Of a DNA stretch of 64,000 nt, positions 37,062 through 46,008 are shown in pieces; positions within the stretch are counted from its first letter, which is position 1; each line of letters starts with the position of its first letter. The notes under the pieces are model-generated. The model did not search any database. It was given only the letters and a program-made list of their open reading frames with translations, and had not been told where the DNA came from. A program made the position numbers and the translations under genes. This stretch comes from Variovorax paradoxus (GTDB lineage Bacteria; Pseudomonadota; Gammaproteobacteria; Burkholderiales; Burkholderiaceae_C), in assembly GCA_016806145.1 (NCBI GenBank), contig CP063166.1, positions 5,022,001-5,086,000 of the forward strand. Direction: 5' to 3'.

Positions 37062-37914
37062 CCGGGTTCTCCTTGTCTGTTGCGGGCGGCGCTGGCCGAG
37101 GCTTCGGGGCGAGGGGTACTGTGCATGGTTGGGGGTGGGGTGCAAAGTGCCAGGGGTGGGGGGTGGGGGGTGCCAGTGGACTGGGACTTACCCTTGTTTG
37201 GTGCTTGGGGGCACGGGGGAGGTGCGTTTTTTGTTTTTTGGGTTGTGGTTTGTTTGGGAGTTGGTTTCTTTGGTGAGGCTGTTGGCCGGGTCTCGCCCCG
37301 GCGGCCGACTCACTTTTCTTGTCTCGCCAAGAAAAGTAAGCAAAAGAAGGCGACCCCACTGTCTGCGTCCCTCCGCTTCGCTACGGGCAACCTGCGGTGC
37401 TCGCGTTTCGCGGGGTCTCGCAGAACTCGCTTCGCTCAAACAGCTGCGAGCCCTGATCCGCGAAACGCTGCGCTCCTCGGCGCAGCCAGAGGGGGTGGAT
37501 CGGGCCGTCGCTTCGCTCGGCCTTGGATACCCAACGGGCCATCGCTTTGCTCGGCCTCCTGTCCCCTCTCCCTCTGGGAGAGGGTTAGGGTGAGGGCACC
37601 GGGCCTCACCAAGGGTCTGACGGTATCCACCGCCCAGAGCCCTCACCCCAGCCCTCTCCCAGAGGGAGAGGGAGCAATACCGAAGCCAAGCGAAGCGATG
37701 GCCCGTTGGGTATGCCAGGCCGAGCGAAGCGACGGCCCGACCGCTCCCCTCTGGCTGTGCCGAGGAGCGCAGGCGTAGGCGGGATAAGGGCCGCAGCTGT
37801 CTGAGCGGAACGAAGTGCAGCGAGTTCTGCGGACCCCCGCCGTAGCCGAGCACCGCAGGTTGCCCGTAGCGAAGCGAAGGGACACAGACAGCGGGGTCGC
37901 CTTTTCTTTGCCTA

Positions 37915-39039
37915 GGCGGTTTCAAAGACCAAGTGCAACGGTCGGGACAAGGCCTGCTTTGTCCATATAAACGTTGTCGAAGAACACCTCGGCAGGACTG
38001 CGCCAGCCGAGTGTCTTGCGAGGCCTCATGTTGAGTTCCCAAGCCATGCCGTCGAGCTCCCGCTGGGAGTACACGCTCAAGTCGGTGCCCTTGGGCAGGT
38101 ATTGCCGCAGCAAACCGCTGGTGTGTTCGTTGATGCCTCGCTGCCATGGACTGTGCGGGTCGCAGAAGTAGATCTTCAAGCCCGTGTTTTCGGCGAGCTT
38201 CTTGTGCAGCGCCATTTCCTTGCCTTGGTCGTAGGTCAGCGTCTGGCGTATTTCCGGGGGCAATGCCGAGAAGGCCAGCGTGAAGCCATTGAGCGCGTCC
38301 AGTGCGGTGCTGCCATCGAGTTTGACCAGCATGGCGAACAACGATCTGCGGCATACCAGCGTGCCCACGGCCGAGGCATTTGCCTTGCCCTTGATGAGGT
38401 CGCCTTCCCAATGCCCCGGCAGAAGGCGGTCGTTGGCTTCGGGCGGGCGCACGTGGATGCTCACAATGTCCTGCAACGATCCGCGCCTGTCCTCGCCCCG
38501 GGTTCTCGGTTTGCGGGCCCCTCGTCCCTGGCGCAGCAATACCACCAGTTCGCGACGCAGGTCGCCTTTGGGCATCGCATAGATGGCGGTGTAGATGGTC
38601 TCGTGAGAGGCTTGCAATTCTGGCTGTCCGGGATGGCGTTGCCTGAGTTTGGCAGCGATCTGCTCGGGCGAAAGCTTGAGCTCCAGCAGGGTCCTGACTT
38701 CGGACCACAAGACACCATCGCGGTGCAGCTTGCGTACTGGCCAGGCCGCACGACGCACCCGCCGCGCTCGCTGGCCAGCTCGGCTCGCGTCGTAGCCTCC
38801 AGCGACTCGCGGCCGGCCCATCACACACTGCTCGGACTCGTTTTGGTAACCATTGCGGCGCAGCTCTCGAGTGATGGTGCTCGGCGACCTGCCCAGCACT
38901 GCGGCAATGGATCGAGCGCTGTAGCCCTGCACTTTCATGGCCATCACCACTCCACGCTCTTCCGCACTCAACTGCTGATAGGTATTCGCCATGCAACTCC
39001 TCTGAATTTGAAGTGTTGCACTTGGTCTTTGAAACCGCC
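37915..39039 (-). mobile_element. IS30-family insertion sequence
   Basis: A 1125-bp element with perfect 25-bp terminal inverted repeats: left end 37915-37939 (GGCGGTTTCAAAGACCAAGT, then GCAAC), right end 39015-39039. A 3-bp direct repeat CTA flanks it (37912-37914 and 39040-39042), as expected for IS30 target duplication. It carries one intact transposase gene and appears complete. Confidence 0.93.
37922..38992 (-). CDS. IS30-family transposase
   Basis: 356 residues. The N-terminal helix-turn-helix region (YQQLSAEERGVVMAMKVQGYSARSIA, then RSPSTITRELRRNG) is followed by a DDE integrase core: Asp in PGHWEGDLIKGK, Asp in TYDQGKEMA and Glu in GINEHTSGLLRQYLPKG. All catalytic positions are intact. 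The stop lies inside the left terminal repeat. It moves the surrounding 1125-bp element. Confidence 0.95.
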   Translation of the reverse strand: MANTYQQLSAEERGVVMAMKVQGYSARSIAAVLGRSPSTITRELRRNGYQNESEQCVMGRPRVAGGYDASRAGQRARRVRRAAWPVRKLHRDGVLWSEVRTLLELKLSPEQIAAKLRQRHPGQPELQASHETIYTAIYAMPKGDLRRELVVLLRQGRGARKPRTRGEDRRGSLQDIVSIHVRPPEANDRLLPGHWEGDLIKGKANASAVGTLVCRRSLFAMLVKLDGSTALDALNGFTLAFSALPPEIRQTLTYDQGKEMALHKKLAENTGLKIYFCDPHSPWQRGINEHTSGLLRQYLPKGTDLSVYSQRELDGMAWELNMRPRKTLGWRSPAEVFFDNVYMDKAGLVPTVALGL

Positions 39040-39128
39040 CTACTTTCTTTTGGCGAAGCAAAAGAAAGTAGGTCCGCCGCCGGGCGGAATTCCCGGCCGA
39101 CAGCCTCCGAAAAAAACAAACCGCAGAT

Positions 39129-40778
39129 TCAGACCACAAAAAACCGATGCGTCCCATCCCGCCCCAACTGCTCCACAAGCCCAAACTCCCAATCCAGATA
39201 CCCCTGCATAGCCTCCACAGAAGCCGAAGTCCCTTCATAAGGCCTCCGATACCGATCCGTCCTCTCACTACCCAGACGAGTCTCACCAGCCTCAGCAGGC
39301 AACCCAGCAGCAAACCAGGCCGCATTCCCCCCACGCAGCACCAGCACTTCCACATCCGCTTGCCCACGCGAATCAAGCCACTCCCGCAGATCCGAAGCCG
39401 CATACCGAGCCAGCAAACTGCTCCCACAGGTCAGCACATAGCGCCGAGCCGGCGGAATGACGCCAGCAACCGCCTCCAAGAGCTGCGCCCGAATCGCAAA
39501 CCAGGCCCCCGGCACATGCCGCTTCACGTAATTCGCACTGGCCGTCACATCGATCACCGCAGTCGACGAAGCATCCTCGTTGAGCAACCGAGCCAACCCC
39601 AGCGGCTCGATCTCTCCAACGGCCCGAGCCACCTCCGGATACACAGCGACCGGAGCACCCCATTCGCTCAATGCATCAGCTGCAGGCGCAGGCTCCACCA
39701 CATAGACCTCCCACCCCATCTGCGCCAGCCAGGAGCCAGACATCGAAGCCCGCACCCCATCGTCATCCGCCAGCACGATCCGCGCATGCCGCACCGGCAC
39801 CTGGTGATCCGTCTCCTGCACGAGCTGCCCACCGGGCGCTCCGGCAAACCCGGGCAGATGACCCGCCGCGTATTCCTCGGGCGTGCGCACATCGAAGCGA
39901 TAGACCGTGCGCCCCGCCTCCTCGAGCGAGTCCACGGCATCGACCGCCACCCACCGCACCCCCGCCTTCTGCGCCACGCGTCGCGCATCGACACGCGCCT
40001 GCGAACGATGCGCATCGCTCACCGCCTCCGGCGCCCGCCGCACCGCCCCATGGTCGAGCACCTGTCCGGCCAGCTTCCACCCGATCGTCCCGTTGCGCAA
40101 CGCAGCCACGGGATTGGGAATGCCGGCGTTCACCAGCGACTGCGTACCGATGATGCTGCGCGTGCGCCCCGCGCAATTGACGATCACGCGCGTGGCCGGA
40201 TCGGGCGCGAGCTCGCGCACGCGCAGCACGAGTTCGGCACCCGGCACGCTGGTGGCGCCCGGAATGCTCATGGTCTGGTATTCGTCGAAGCGGCGCGCAT
40301 CGAGCACGACCACGTTGGCGCGCTCGTCGATCAGCGCCTTCACCTCGGGGGCCGTCAGCGAGGGCGTGTGCCGCTCGTGCTCGACCAGTTCGCCGAACGA
40401 CTTGCTCGGCACGTTGACGTCGCGGAACAGCTCGCCGCCGGCCGCGCGCCAGCCGTCGAGGCCGCCCTCGAGCAGGTGCACCTGTGTGTAGCCGAGGCCG
40501 ACGAGCCGCTTCGCGGCCAGCGGCGCGAGGTCGGTGCCGCGGTGCTCGCCGAACAGCACGATCAAGGTGTCGCGGCGCGGGATGCGGCGCCAGGCCTCGA
40601 TCTCGATGCGCGACAGCGGCAGGTTCGCGGCCCACAGCGGATGGGCCTGGGCGAAGGGGTCTTCCTCGCGCACGTCGAGCAGCGCGATCTCGGCGCCGGG
40701 CGTGAGCAGGCGTTCGCGCACGGCGGCGAACGAGAGGACGGGGAAGGCGGAGGTGGCTTGGAGCGTGGCGTCGGTCAT
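39129..40778 (-). CDS. Four-domain rhodanese-like sulfurtransferase
   Basis: 549 residues made of four rhodanese modules (about 15-115, 135-240, 265-370 and 390-490). Cys202 lies in a proper active-site loop, NCAGRTRS. Cys451 is in TCGSSLLARYA. The equivalent positions in modules 1 (FGEHRG) and 3 (ADDDGVR) lack Cys, so those are probably structural. Rhodaneses move sulfane sulfur between donors and thiol acceptors. The start overlaps the stop of the thiol dioxygenase gene (ATGA), making it the last gene of a four-gene organosulfur operon. The IS30 right end is about 90 bp beyond its 3' end. Confidence 0.9.
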   Translation of the reverse strand: MTDATLQATSAFPVLSFAAVRERLLTPGAEIALLDVREEDPFAQAHPLWAANLPLSRIEIEAWRRIPRRDTLIVLFGEHRGTDLAPLAAKRLVGLGYTQVHLLEGGLDGWRAAGGELFRDVNVPSKSFGELVEHERHTPSLTAPEVKALIDERANVVVLDARRFDEYQTMSIPGATSVPGAELVLRVRELAPDPATRVIVNCAGRTRSIIGTQSLVNAGIPNPVAALRNGTIGWKLAGQVLDHGAVRRAPEAVSDAHRSQARVDARRVAQKAGVRWVAVDAVDSLEEAGRTVYRFDVRTPEEYAAGHLPGFAGAPGGQLVQETDHQVPVRHARIVLADDDGVRASMSGSWLAQMGWEVYVVEPAPAADALSEWGAPVAVYPEVARAVGEIEPLGLARLLNEDASSTAVIDVTASANYVKRHVPGAWFAIRAQLLEAVAGVIPPARRYVLTCGSSLLARYAASDLREWLDSRGQADVEVLVLRGGNAAWFAAGLPAEAGETRLGSERTDRYRRPYEGTSASVEAMQGYLDWEFGLVEQLGRDGTHRFFVV

Positions 40779-41407
40779 GGCGTGGTGGCGGGCGGGACCG
40801 CCCGGAGTTCGGCGGACCGGTCCCAGAGATTGGGCAGCAGCGTGTTGGTGTAGCCCGAGACGAAGGGCTTGCGCCCGCCCTCGGCCGGGTAAGTATGCCG
40901 CCGCACCGCGCCGATGTTGGCGCCATAGACATGGATGCTGATCGACACGCGGTCCGCATGCGCGTTGTGCACGCGGTGCAGGTCGCCGACGGTGGGCGAC
41001 ACGGCCTCGACATCGCCTTCGTCGAGCCGCACCGCTTCGCCCACGGGCCGCGCCTGGCCGTCGTCGCCGAAGGCATGGGGCTGGCTGTACTCGGCGCCGC
41101 GCAGCATGCCGATCAGGCCCCACACGGTGTGGTCGTGCACCGGCGTGGCCTGGCCCGGTCCCCAGACGAAGCTCACGACCGAGAAGCGCTCGGTGCTGTC
41201 GGCATGCAGCAGGAACTGCTGGTAGCGCGCGGGGTCGGGCTGCGCGAAGGCCTCGGGCAGCCAGTCGTCGCGCGCCACCAGCCGGCGCAGCAGCGCGCCG
41301 CCCTCGGCGAGGATGGCGCGCTCGTCGGGCCGGCCGTCGAGCAGGCGGCCGAAGTCGACCACGAACTCGCGCAGCGGCGCGATCGATGCGGGAACGGCCG
41401 CGCTCAC
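40775..41407 (-). CDS. Gln-type thiol dioxygenase (3-mercaptopropionate/cysteine dioxygenase family)
   Basis: A 210-residue cupin. The likely iron ligands are His91, His93 (PVHDHTVWG) and His144 (DLHRVHN). The Ser157-His159-Tyr161 triad (SISIHVY) of the family is present. Gln at about position 63-64 (RYQQFLLH), where cysteine dioxygenases have Arg, suggests a 3-mercaptopropionate-type enzyme, by family knowledge. It adds O2 to a thiol to give a sulfinate. The GTG start at 41407 overlaps the previous stop (GTGA), so translation is coupled. Confidence 0.85.
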   Translation of the reverse strand: MSAAVPASIAPLREFVVDFGRLLDGRPDERAILAEGGALLRRLVARDDWLPEAFAQPDPARYQQFLLHADSTERFSVVSFVWGPGQATPVHDHTVWGLIGMLRGAEYSQPHAFGDDGQARPVGEAVRLDEGDVEAVSPTVGDLHRVHNAHADRVSISIHVYGANIGAVRRHTYPAEGGRKPFVSGYTNTLLPNLWDRSAELRAVPPATTP

Positions 41408-42384
41408 GCCGGGCGCTTCCAGAGCTGGGTGTCGGAGATCGCGCGCACGTCGACGCGCACCGGCAGGATGCCGTCGCGCGCGGAGCGGTCGGCCACGGCC
41501 TGCAACGCCACGATGTCGGCCTCGCTCACGGGCCGCGCGGCCACCGAGGCGCGCGCGGTGATGAGCCGGGCCGATTCGATCGGCAGCCGCGTGAGCTGGC
41601 CGTAGGCCTGCGCATAGGCCTCGGGATTGGCCAGCGCCCACTCGCCCGCGCGGCCCAGCCGGTCGAGGAACTGCACGATGGCGGCGCGCTTGGCGGGGTC
41701 GGCCAGCGAGGGCTCGCTGGCGGTGATGAAGCCCAGCGCGGTGTTGATGCCGCGGCCGTCGCGCAGGATGCGTCCGCCCTGCTGCAGCGCGATCGTGTAG
41801 TAGGGATCGAAGATGGCCCAGGCGTCGATCTGGCGCGAGGCGAAGGCGGCTGCCGCATCGGTCGGCAGCACGAACTTCACCGTGACCTCGTCGCGCCGCA
41901 CGCCGGCCTCCTCGAGGGCGCCATAGAGCTGGTACTGCGAGATGCTGCCGCGCGCCGACGACACGACCACGGTCTGGCCGCGCAAGTCGGCCACGCTGCG
42001 CAGCTTCGAATCCGGCTGCACCACGATGCCGAGCGAGTCGGCCTTGCCGACGCGCGTGGCGACGATCTTCAGCGGCGTCCTGCCGACGGCCGCGGCGAGC
42101 ACCGGCAGGTCGCCGGCCATCGCGGTGTCGACCGCCGCGCTGCGCTGCGCTTCGAACAGCGGCGCGGCGCCCTGGAAGTTGGCCCAGCGGTAGGCGAAGG
42201 GCGCGCCCTCGAGCGCCTTCGAGGCCTCGAACAGCGAGCGCAGTCCCCCGGCCTGGTCGCCGAGCACGAGCGAGGTCTGTGGCTGCGCCCAGCCGCGCAG
42301 CGAGGCCGTGGCCGCGATGGAGAGCGCCGCGCCCTGCTGGAGCCAGCGGCGGCGCGATGCCTTCGAGTACAGCAGGTCGGTCAT
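41404..42384 (-). CDS. SsuA-like sulfonate ABC substrate-binding protein
   Basis: 326 residues. A Tat-like N-terminus (SRRRWLQQGAALSIAATASLRGWA) leads to an SsuA/TauA-type binding fold (GDQAGGLRSLFEASKALEG, VVSSARGSISQYQLY, IDAWAIFDPYYTIAL). It overlaps both neighbours by 4 bp. It closely resembles the protein at 47024-48004. No permease or ATPase is encoded nearby, so it must use a transporter elsewhere. Confidence 0.85.
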   Translation of the reverse strand: MTDLLYSKASRRRWLQQGAALSIAATASLRGWAQPQTSLVLGDQAGGLRSLFEASKALEGAPFAYRWANFQGAAPLFEAQRSAAVDTAMAGDLPVLAAAVGRTPLKIVATRVGKADSLGIVVQPDSKLRSVADLRGQTVVVSSARGSISQYQLYGALEEAGVRRDEVTVKFVLPTDAAAAFASRQIDAWAIFDPYYTIALQQGGRILRDGRGINTALGFITASEPSLADPAKRAAIVQFLDRLGRAGEWALANPEAYAQAYGQLTRLPIESARLITARASVAARPVSEADIVALQAVADRSARDGILPVRVDVRAISDTQLWKRPA

Positions 42385-43616
42385 GCGAGGGCTCCCGCCG
42401 ACAGCAGCGCGCGCTTGCCCGCGCCGACCAGGATCGCATCGTTCTGCGGCGTGTGGATGCGGCTGCACAGCACGTCTCGGTAGTGGCGCTCGAGCGGGTT
42501 CTGGCGCGCGAGGCCATGGTTGCCCGTGAGTTGCAGCGCGAGCTCGACGGCGCGCACCGCGTTGCCGGTGACGGTGTGCTTGAGCAGCCCGCTGTCGACC
42601 GCCGACGGCGTGCGGCCGCCGTCGACCGCCTCGCTGGCCGCATCGAGCAGCACGCGGTTGGTGCGCAGCAGCGCCTCGATCTCGCCCACCGTCTCCTGCA
42701 CGCGCGGCAGGCTCGCGAGCGGCGCGCCCAGGCTGCCGGGCGCGCGCTGGTTGAGGAAGCCCACGAGCCAGTCGCGTGCCGAACGCGCGACCGCGTCGTA
42801 GAGGCTGCCGAGCAGCACCACCATCCAGGCCTGCTGCGAGGCCTGGGCATCGATGTCGGTCTGGCTGCCTGCATCGGGTGCCCAGTCGGCCGGCGCGCGC
42901 AGGTCCACCGCATGGTCGAGCGGGATCGCGACGTTCTCGAACACCACCTCGTGGCTGCCCGAGGCGCGCAGGCCCAGGTGGTCCCAGCTCGCGATCACGC
43001 GCACGCCCCCGGCATGGCGCGGCACCAGGAACACGCCGGTGCGCGGCGCGGGCTCGTCGGTGCGGGCCCACACGGCGAGCCAGCCCAGGCCCTCGATGCC
43101 GGTGGTGTAGAGCTTGTGGCCGTCGATGCGCCAGCCCTCGCCGTCGCGGCGTGCCACGGTGGCGGGCAGGCCGCCGCGCGCGGGCGAACCGAGCGCGGGC
43201 TCGACGCGCAGCGCATTGATCAGCGCGCCGTGCTCGACCGCGTCGCGCAGCACGCGCTCGCGCAGATGCGGCGGCCAGCGGCTGTCGCCGCGCGCCAGTC
43301 CATGGTGCTGCAGGTAGGTCATGGTGAGGATCAGCGCCGTGGCGGGCTCGCCGCGCGCCACCGCGGCGATCACCTGCCGCGCCGCATCCAGCGTGGCGCC
43401 ACCGCCGCCGAAGGCGCTCGGCGCGACCAGTCCGATGAGGCCGTGCGAATGCAGCGCCTCGAAGTTCTGCGCGGGAAAGGCGCCGCTGCGGTCGTGGTCG
43501 GCGGCGGTGCTCGCGAAGCGCGCCGTGAGGCTGGCCAGCAGCGCGGCGTCGGGCAGGCCGGAGGAATCGCGGGAATTCAGGCCGGCCGCGGGCCGGCGCA
43601 GGGGGATGGCGCTCAT
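42381..43616 (-). CDS. SfnC/DszC-like acyl-CoA dehydrogenase-fold flavoprotein
   Basis: 411 residues of the acyl-CoA dehydrogenase fold. The N-terminal LIGLVAPSAFGGGGATL, the middle-domain WRIDGHKLYTTGIEG and the C-terminal QLTGNHGLARQNPLERHYRDVLCSRIHTPQ segments match the SfnC/DszC monooxygenase branch better than true fatty-acid dehydrogenases. Members oxidise sulfur compounds using reduced flavin. It heads the four-gene minus-strand operon and is divergent from an SsuD-like monooxygenase, which supports a sulfur-scavenging role. The substrate is unknown. Confidence 0.78.
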   Translation of the reverse strand: MSAIPLRRPAAGLNSRDSSGLPDAALLASLTARFASTAADHDRSGAFPAQNFEALHSHGLIGLVAPSAFGGGGATLDAARQVIAAVARGEPATALILTMTYLQHHGLARGDSRWPPHLRERVLRDAVEHGALINALRVEPALGSPARGGLPATVARRDGEGWRIDGHKLYTTGIEGLGWLAVWARTDEPAPRTGVFLVPRHAGGVRVIASWDHLGLRASGSHEVVFENVAIPLDHAVDLRAPADWAPDAGSQTDIDAQASQQAWMVVLLGSLYDAVARSARDWLVGFLNQRAPGSLGAPLASLPRVQETVGEIEALLRTNRVLLDAASEAVDGGRTPSAVDSGLLKHTVTGNAVRAVELALQLTGNHGLARQNPLERHYRDVLCSRIHTPQNDAILVGAGKRALLSAGALA

Positions 43617-43795
43617 GGTCCCGGCACGTTAGCGAGCCACCGTGCGCGCGAAAACGACGCATCGCGCATATCCAAACTCGTTTTTCTGCGTTCGCATCGA
43701 CGGCGCGGCTGGTTACGTTCGCCGTTTCGCCGGTTCCCGCCGACGGGAATCCCGCATCCGCGAACCGTGGACCGCAGCCACCGAGAGGACACACC

Positions 43796-44920
43796 ATGAG
43801 CCAGCACAGCAACGACCACAGCGGCGTCGAATTCATCGGCATGATCCAGGGCCAGAAGGTCTCGGAGATCCATGCCGCCCAGGGCCCGGCGATCGACCGC
43901 GACTACGTGCGCGCCTTCGCCCAGGCGCACGAGCAGGCCGGCTTCGACCGCGTGCTGGTGCCGCATCACTCGACCGGCCCCGATGCCACGCTGACCGTGG
44001 CCTACGCGGCCTCGGTCACCGAGCGCATCCACTTCATGCTCGCGCACCGCCCGGGCTTCGTGGCGCCCACGCTGGCGGCACGCCAGTTCGCCTCGCTCGA
44101 CCAGTTCAGCGGCGGGCGGCTCGCGGTGCACTACATCTCGGGCGGCTCCGACGACGAGCAGAAGCGCGACGGCGACTGGCTCGACCACGACCAGCGCTAT
44201 GCGCGCACCGACGAATACCTCGAGGTGCTGCACAAGGTCTGGCAGGCCGACAAGCCCTTCGACCACGAGGGCGCGCACTACCGCGCGCTCAACGCCTTCT
44301 CCGAGGTCAAGCCGCTGCAGACGCGCAACGGCCGCCCGCACGTGCCGGTGTATTTCGGCGGGGCCTCGGAAGCCGCGATCCCCGTGGCCGGCAAGTACGC
44401 CGACGTCTACGCGCTGTGGGGCGAGTCGCTCGAGCAGGCACGCGAACTCACGACCCGCGTGCGCGCCGAGGCCGCGAAGCATGGGCGCAGCGTGCGCTTC
44501 TCGGTCTCGTTCCGCCCGATCCTGGCCGAGACCGAGGAGAAGGCCTGGGAGCGCGCCGACCACATCCTGGCCGAGACGAAGCGGCTGCGCGTGGTGCAGG
44601 GCTACAACCGCGGCGGCCCGCAGCAGAGCGAGGGCGCCAAGCGCCTGCTGGCCGCGGCCGGACAGGGCACGCGGCTCGACAAGCGGCTGTGGACCGCGGT
44701 CGCGCAGGAGATCGGCGGGCGCTCCAACAGCACCGCGCTGGTCGGCACGCCCGAGCAGGTCGCCGATGCGCTGCTCGACTACTACGACCTCGGCGTCACC
44801 ACCTTCCTGATCCGCGGCTTCGATCCGCTGGAGGACGCGGCCGACTACGGGCGCGAACTGATCCCGCGCACGCGCGAACTGGTGGCGCAGCGCGCGGCCT
44901 CGATCCGCAAGGCGGCCTGA
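43796..44920 (+). CDS. SsuD-like FMNH2-dependent monooxygenase (LLM class)
   Basis: 374 residues, close to the 381 of E. coli SsuD. Shared stretches are clear: ERIHFMLAHRPGFVAPTLAARQ, DQFSGGRLAVHYISGGSDDE, VPVYFGGASEAAIPVA and STALVGTPEQVADAL. Some SsuD active-site positions appear changed: the Cys near residue 54 is replaced in VPHHSTG and the His of LHVI is FRPIL here. It may therefore act on another sulfonate, sulfone or sulfinate. A GAGAGGA ribosome site precedes the ATG. Confidence 0.85.
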   Translation: MSQHSNDHSGVEFIGMIQGQKVSEIHAAQGPAIDRDYVRAFAQAHEQAGFDRVLVPHHSTGPDATLTVAYAASVTERIHFMLAHRPGFVAPTLAARQFASLDQFSGGRLAVHYISGGSDDEQKRDGDWLDHDQRYARTDEYLEVLHKVWQADKPFDHEGAHYRALNAFSEVKPLQTRNGRPHVPVYFGGASEAAIPVAGKYADVYALWGESLEQARELTTRVRAEAAKHGRSVRFSVSFRPILAETEEKAWERADHILAETKRLRVVQGYNRGGPQQSEGAKRLLAAAGQGTRLDKRLWTAVAQEIGGRSNSTALVGTPEQVADALLDYYDLGVTTFLIRGFDPLEDAADYGRELIPRTRELVAQRAASIRKAA

Positions 44921-44928
44921 CCATCCTG

Positions 44929-45047
44929 CCTTCCTCCCTCCCCCCCTGGGGGAGGGCCGGGGTGGGGGCACGCGGCGCATCCACCGCCCCACCCCGACGC
45001 CACCGCCGCGTGCCCCCATCCCGACCTTCCCCCAGAGGGGGAAGGAG
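44929..45047. repeat. Intergenic G/C-run inverted repeat
   Basis: Two complementary arms of about 45 bp (near 44929-44974 and 45005-45047), built from CCCTGGGGGAGGGCCGGGG and its inverse, fill the gap between the SsuD-like and aldolase genes. Related CCCTCTGGGAGAGGG modules occur at 37562-37673. It may weaken read-through. Confidence 0.7.
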
Positions 45048-45070
45048 CCCATACCCAAGAGGACATCCCC

Positions 45071-45892
45071 ATGAGCGCCGTTCTTTCCATCGACCGCAAC
45101 GCCTCGGCCCTGAAGCTCAACCCGGTACCGAAGCAGAAGTACTGGTTCGACCCGATCCCGCCGCGCACCAGCGTGCAGGCCGAGCGCCGCCACCGCCAGG
45201 AGCGCCTGGCCGGCGCCTTCCGCCTGTTCGCGCGCTTCGGCTTCGCGCAGGGCCTGGCCGGCCACATCACCGCGCGCGATCCCGAATTGGCCGACCACTT
45301 CTGGGTCAACCCGCTGGGCATCCACTTCTCGCGCATCAAGGTCTCCGACCTGCTGCTGGTCAACGCCAGGGGCGAGACCGTGATCGGCGACCGTCCGCTC
45401 AACAAGGCGGCCTTCGCGATCCACGCGGCGATCCACGAGCACAACCCGAGGATCGTCGCGGCCGCCCACACCCACTCGACCTATGGCAAGGCCTGGTCGA
45501 CGCTGGGCCGCAAGCTCGACACGCTGACGCAGGACAGTTGCGTGTTCCACGACGACGTGGCGCTGTTCGATGACTTCACCGGCATGGTGGTCGACACCAG
45601 CGAGGGCGAGCGCATCGCGCAGGCGCTGGGCGACAGGAAGGGCGCGATCCTCAAGAACCACGGCATCCTGACCGCCGGCCCGACGGTGGAGGCCGCGGCC
45701 TGGTGGTACATCGCGCTCGACAACGCCTGCCACACGCAGCTGCTGGCCGAGGCCGCCGGCACGCCGCAACCGATCGACGAAGCCACGGCGCGCCACACGC
45801 ACGGCCAGATCGGCGGGCCCGAGGGCGCGATCCATTCCTTCGACAGCCTCTACCAGGGGCTGGTCGAGGCCGAGCCCGAGCTGCTGGACTGA
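45071..45892 (+). CDS. Class II aldolase/adducin family protein
   Basis: 273 residues. The class II aldolase fold is shown by LAGHITARDPELADHFWVNPLGIHF, the metal-site HTHSTYGKAWS and the later KNHGILTAG. The His of HITAR and the HTH pair are typical zinc ligands. Family members act as aldolases, dehydratases or decarboxylases, and the substrate here is unknown. It lies between an SsuD-like monooxygenase and two sulfonate-type binding proteins, so the product of desulfonation could be its substrate, by inference. Confidence 0.85.
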   Translation: MSAVLSIDRNASALKLNPVPKQKYWFDPIPPRTSVQAERRHRQERLAGAFRLFARFGFAQGLAGHITARDPELADHFWVNPLGIHFSRIKVSDLLLVNARGETVIGDRPLNKAAFAIHAAIHEHNPRIVAAAHTHSTYGKAWSTLGRKLDTLTQDSCVFHDDVALFDDFTGMVVDTSEGERIAQALGDRKGAILKNHGILTAGPTVEAAAWWYIALDNACHTQLLAEAAGTPQPIDEATARHTHGQIGGPEGAIHSFDSLYQGLVEAEPELLD

Positions 45893-45911
45893 CACCGCGG
45901 CCGGTTGAAAA

Positions 45912-45975
45912 AACCGTTCACGCCGAGCTTGTCGAAGCGCCGCGCAAGGCTTCGACAGGCTCAGCCCGAACGGTT
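45912..45975. repeat. Small intergenic inverted repeat
   Basis: AACCGTTCACGCCGAGCTTG... (45912-45938) pairs with an inverted copy containing GCTTCGACAGGCTCAGCCCG (from 45949 to 45975), with a few mismatches and a 10-bp loop. The GCTTCGACAGGCTCAGCCCGAACGG unit is a dispersed type of repeat and may serve as a terminator. Confidence 0.7.
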
Positions 45976-46008
45976 CTCGCATTGCATGACAACTCCTGGA
46001 ATTCGCCG

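Larger units (their letters stand above)
37262..39117. repeat. Long imperfect inverted repeat interrupted by IS30
   Basis: The region from 37062 to the IS has no gene. It is G-rich near 37130-37200 and then carries a large dyad centred near 37615. Left arm (37262-37597) modules reappear inverted on the right: CCCTCTCCCTCTGGGAGAGG, an AACGGGCCATCGC block, a GGCGACCCC block and the CTCGCCAAGAAAAGTAAGC block. The right arm runs 37632-37914, is split by the IS30 element, and resumes at 39040-39117 with CTACTTTCTTTTGGCGAAGC. Each arm is over 300 bp with gaps and mismatches. Confidence 0.75.

Noticed and set aside
37262..37914. Small open frames in the repeat region before the IS30
   Set aside because: They read through inverted repeat modules in low-complexity DNA and show no domains.
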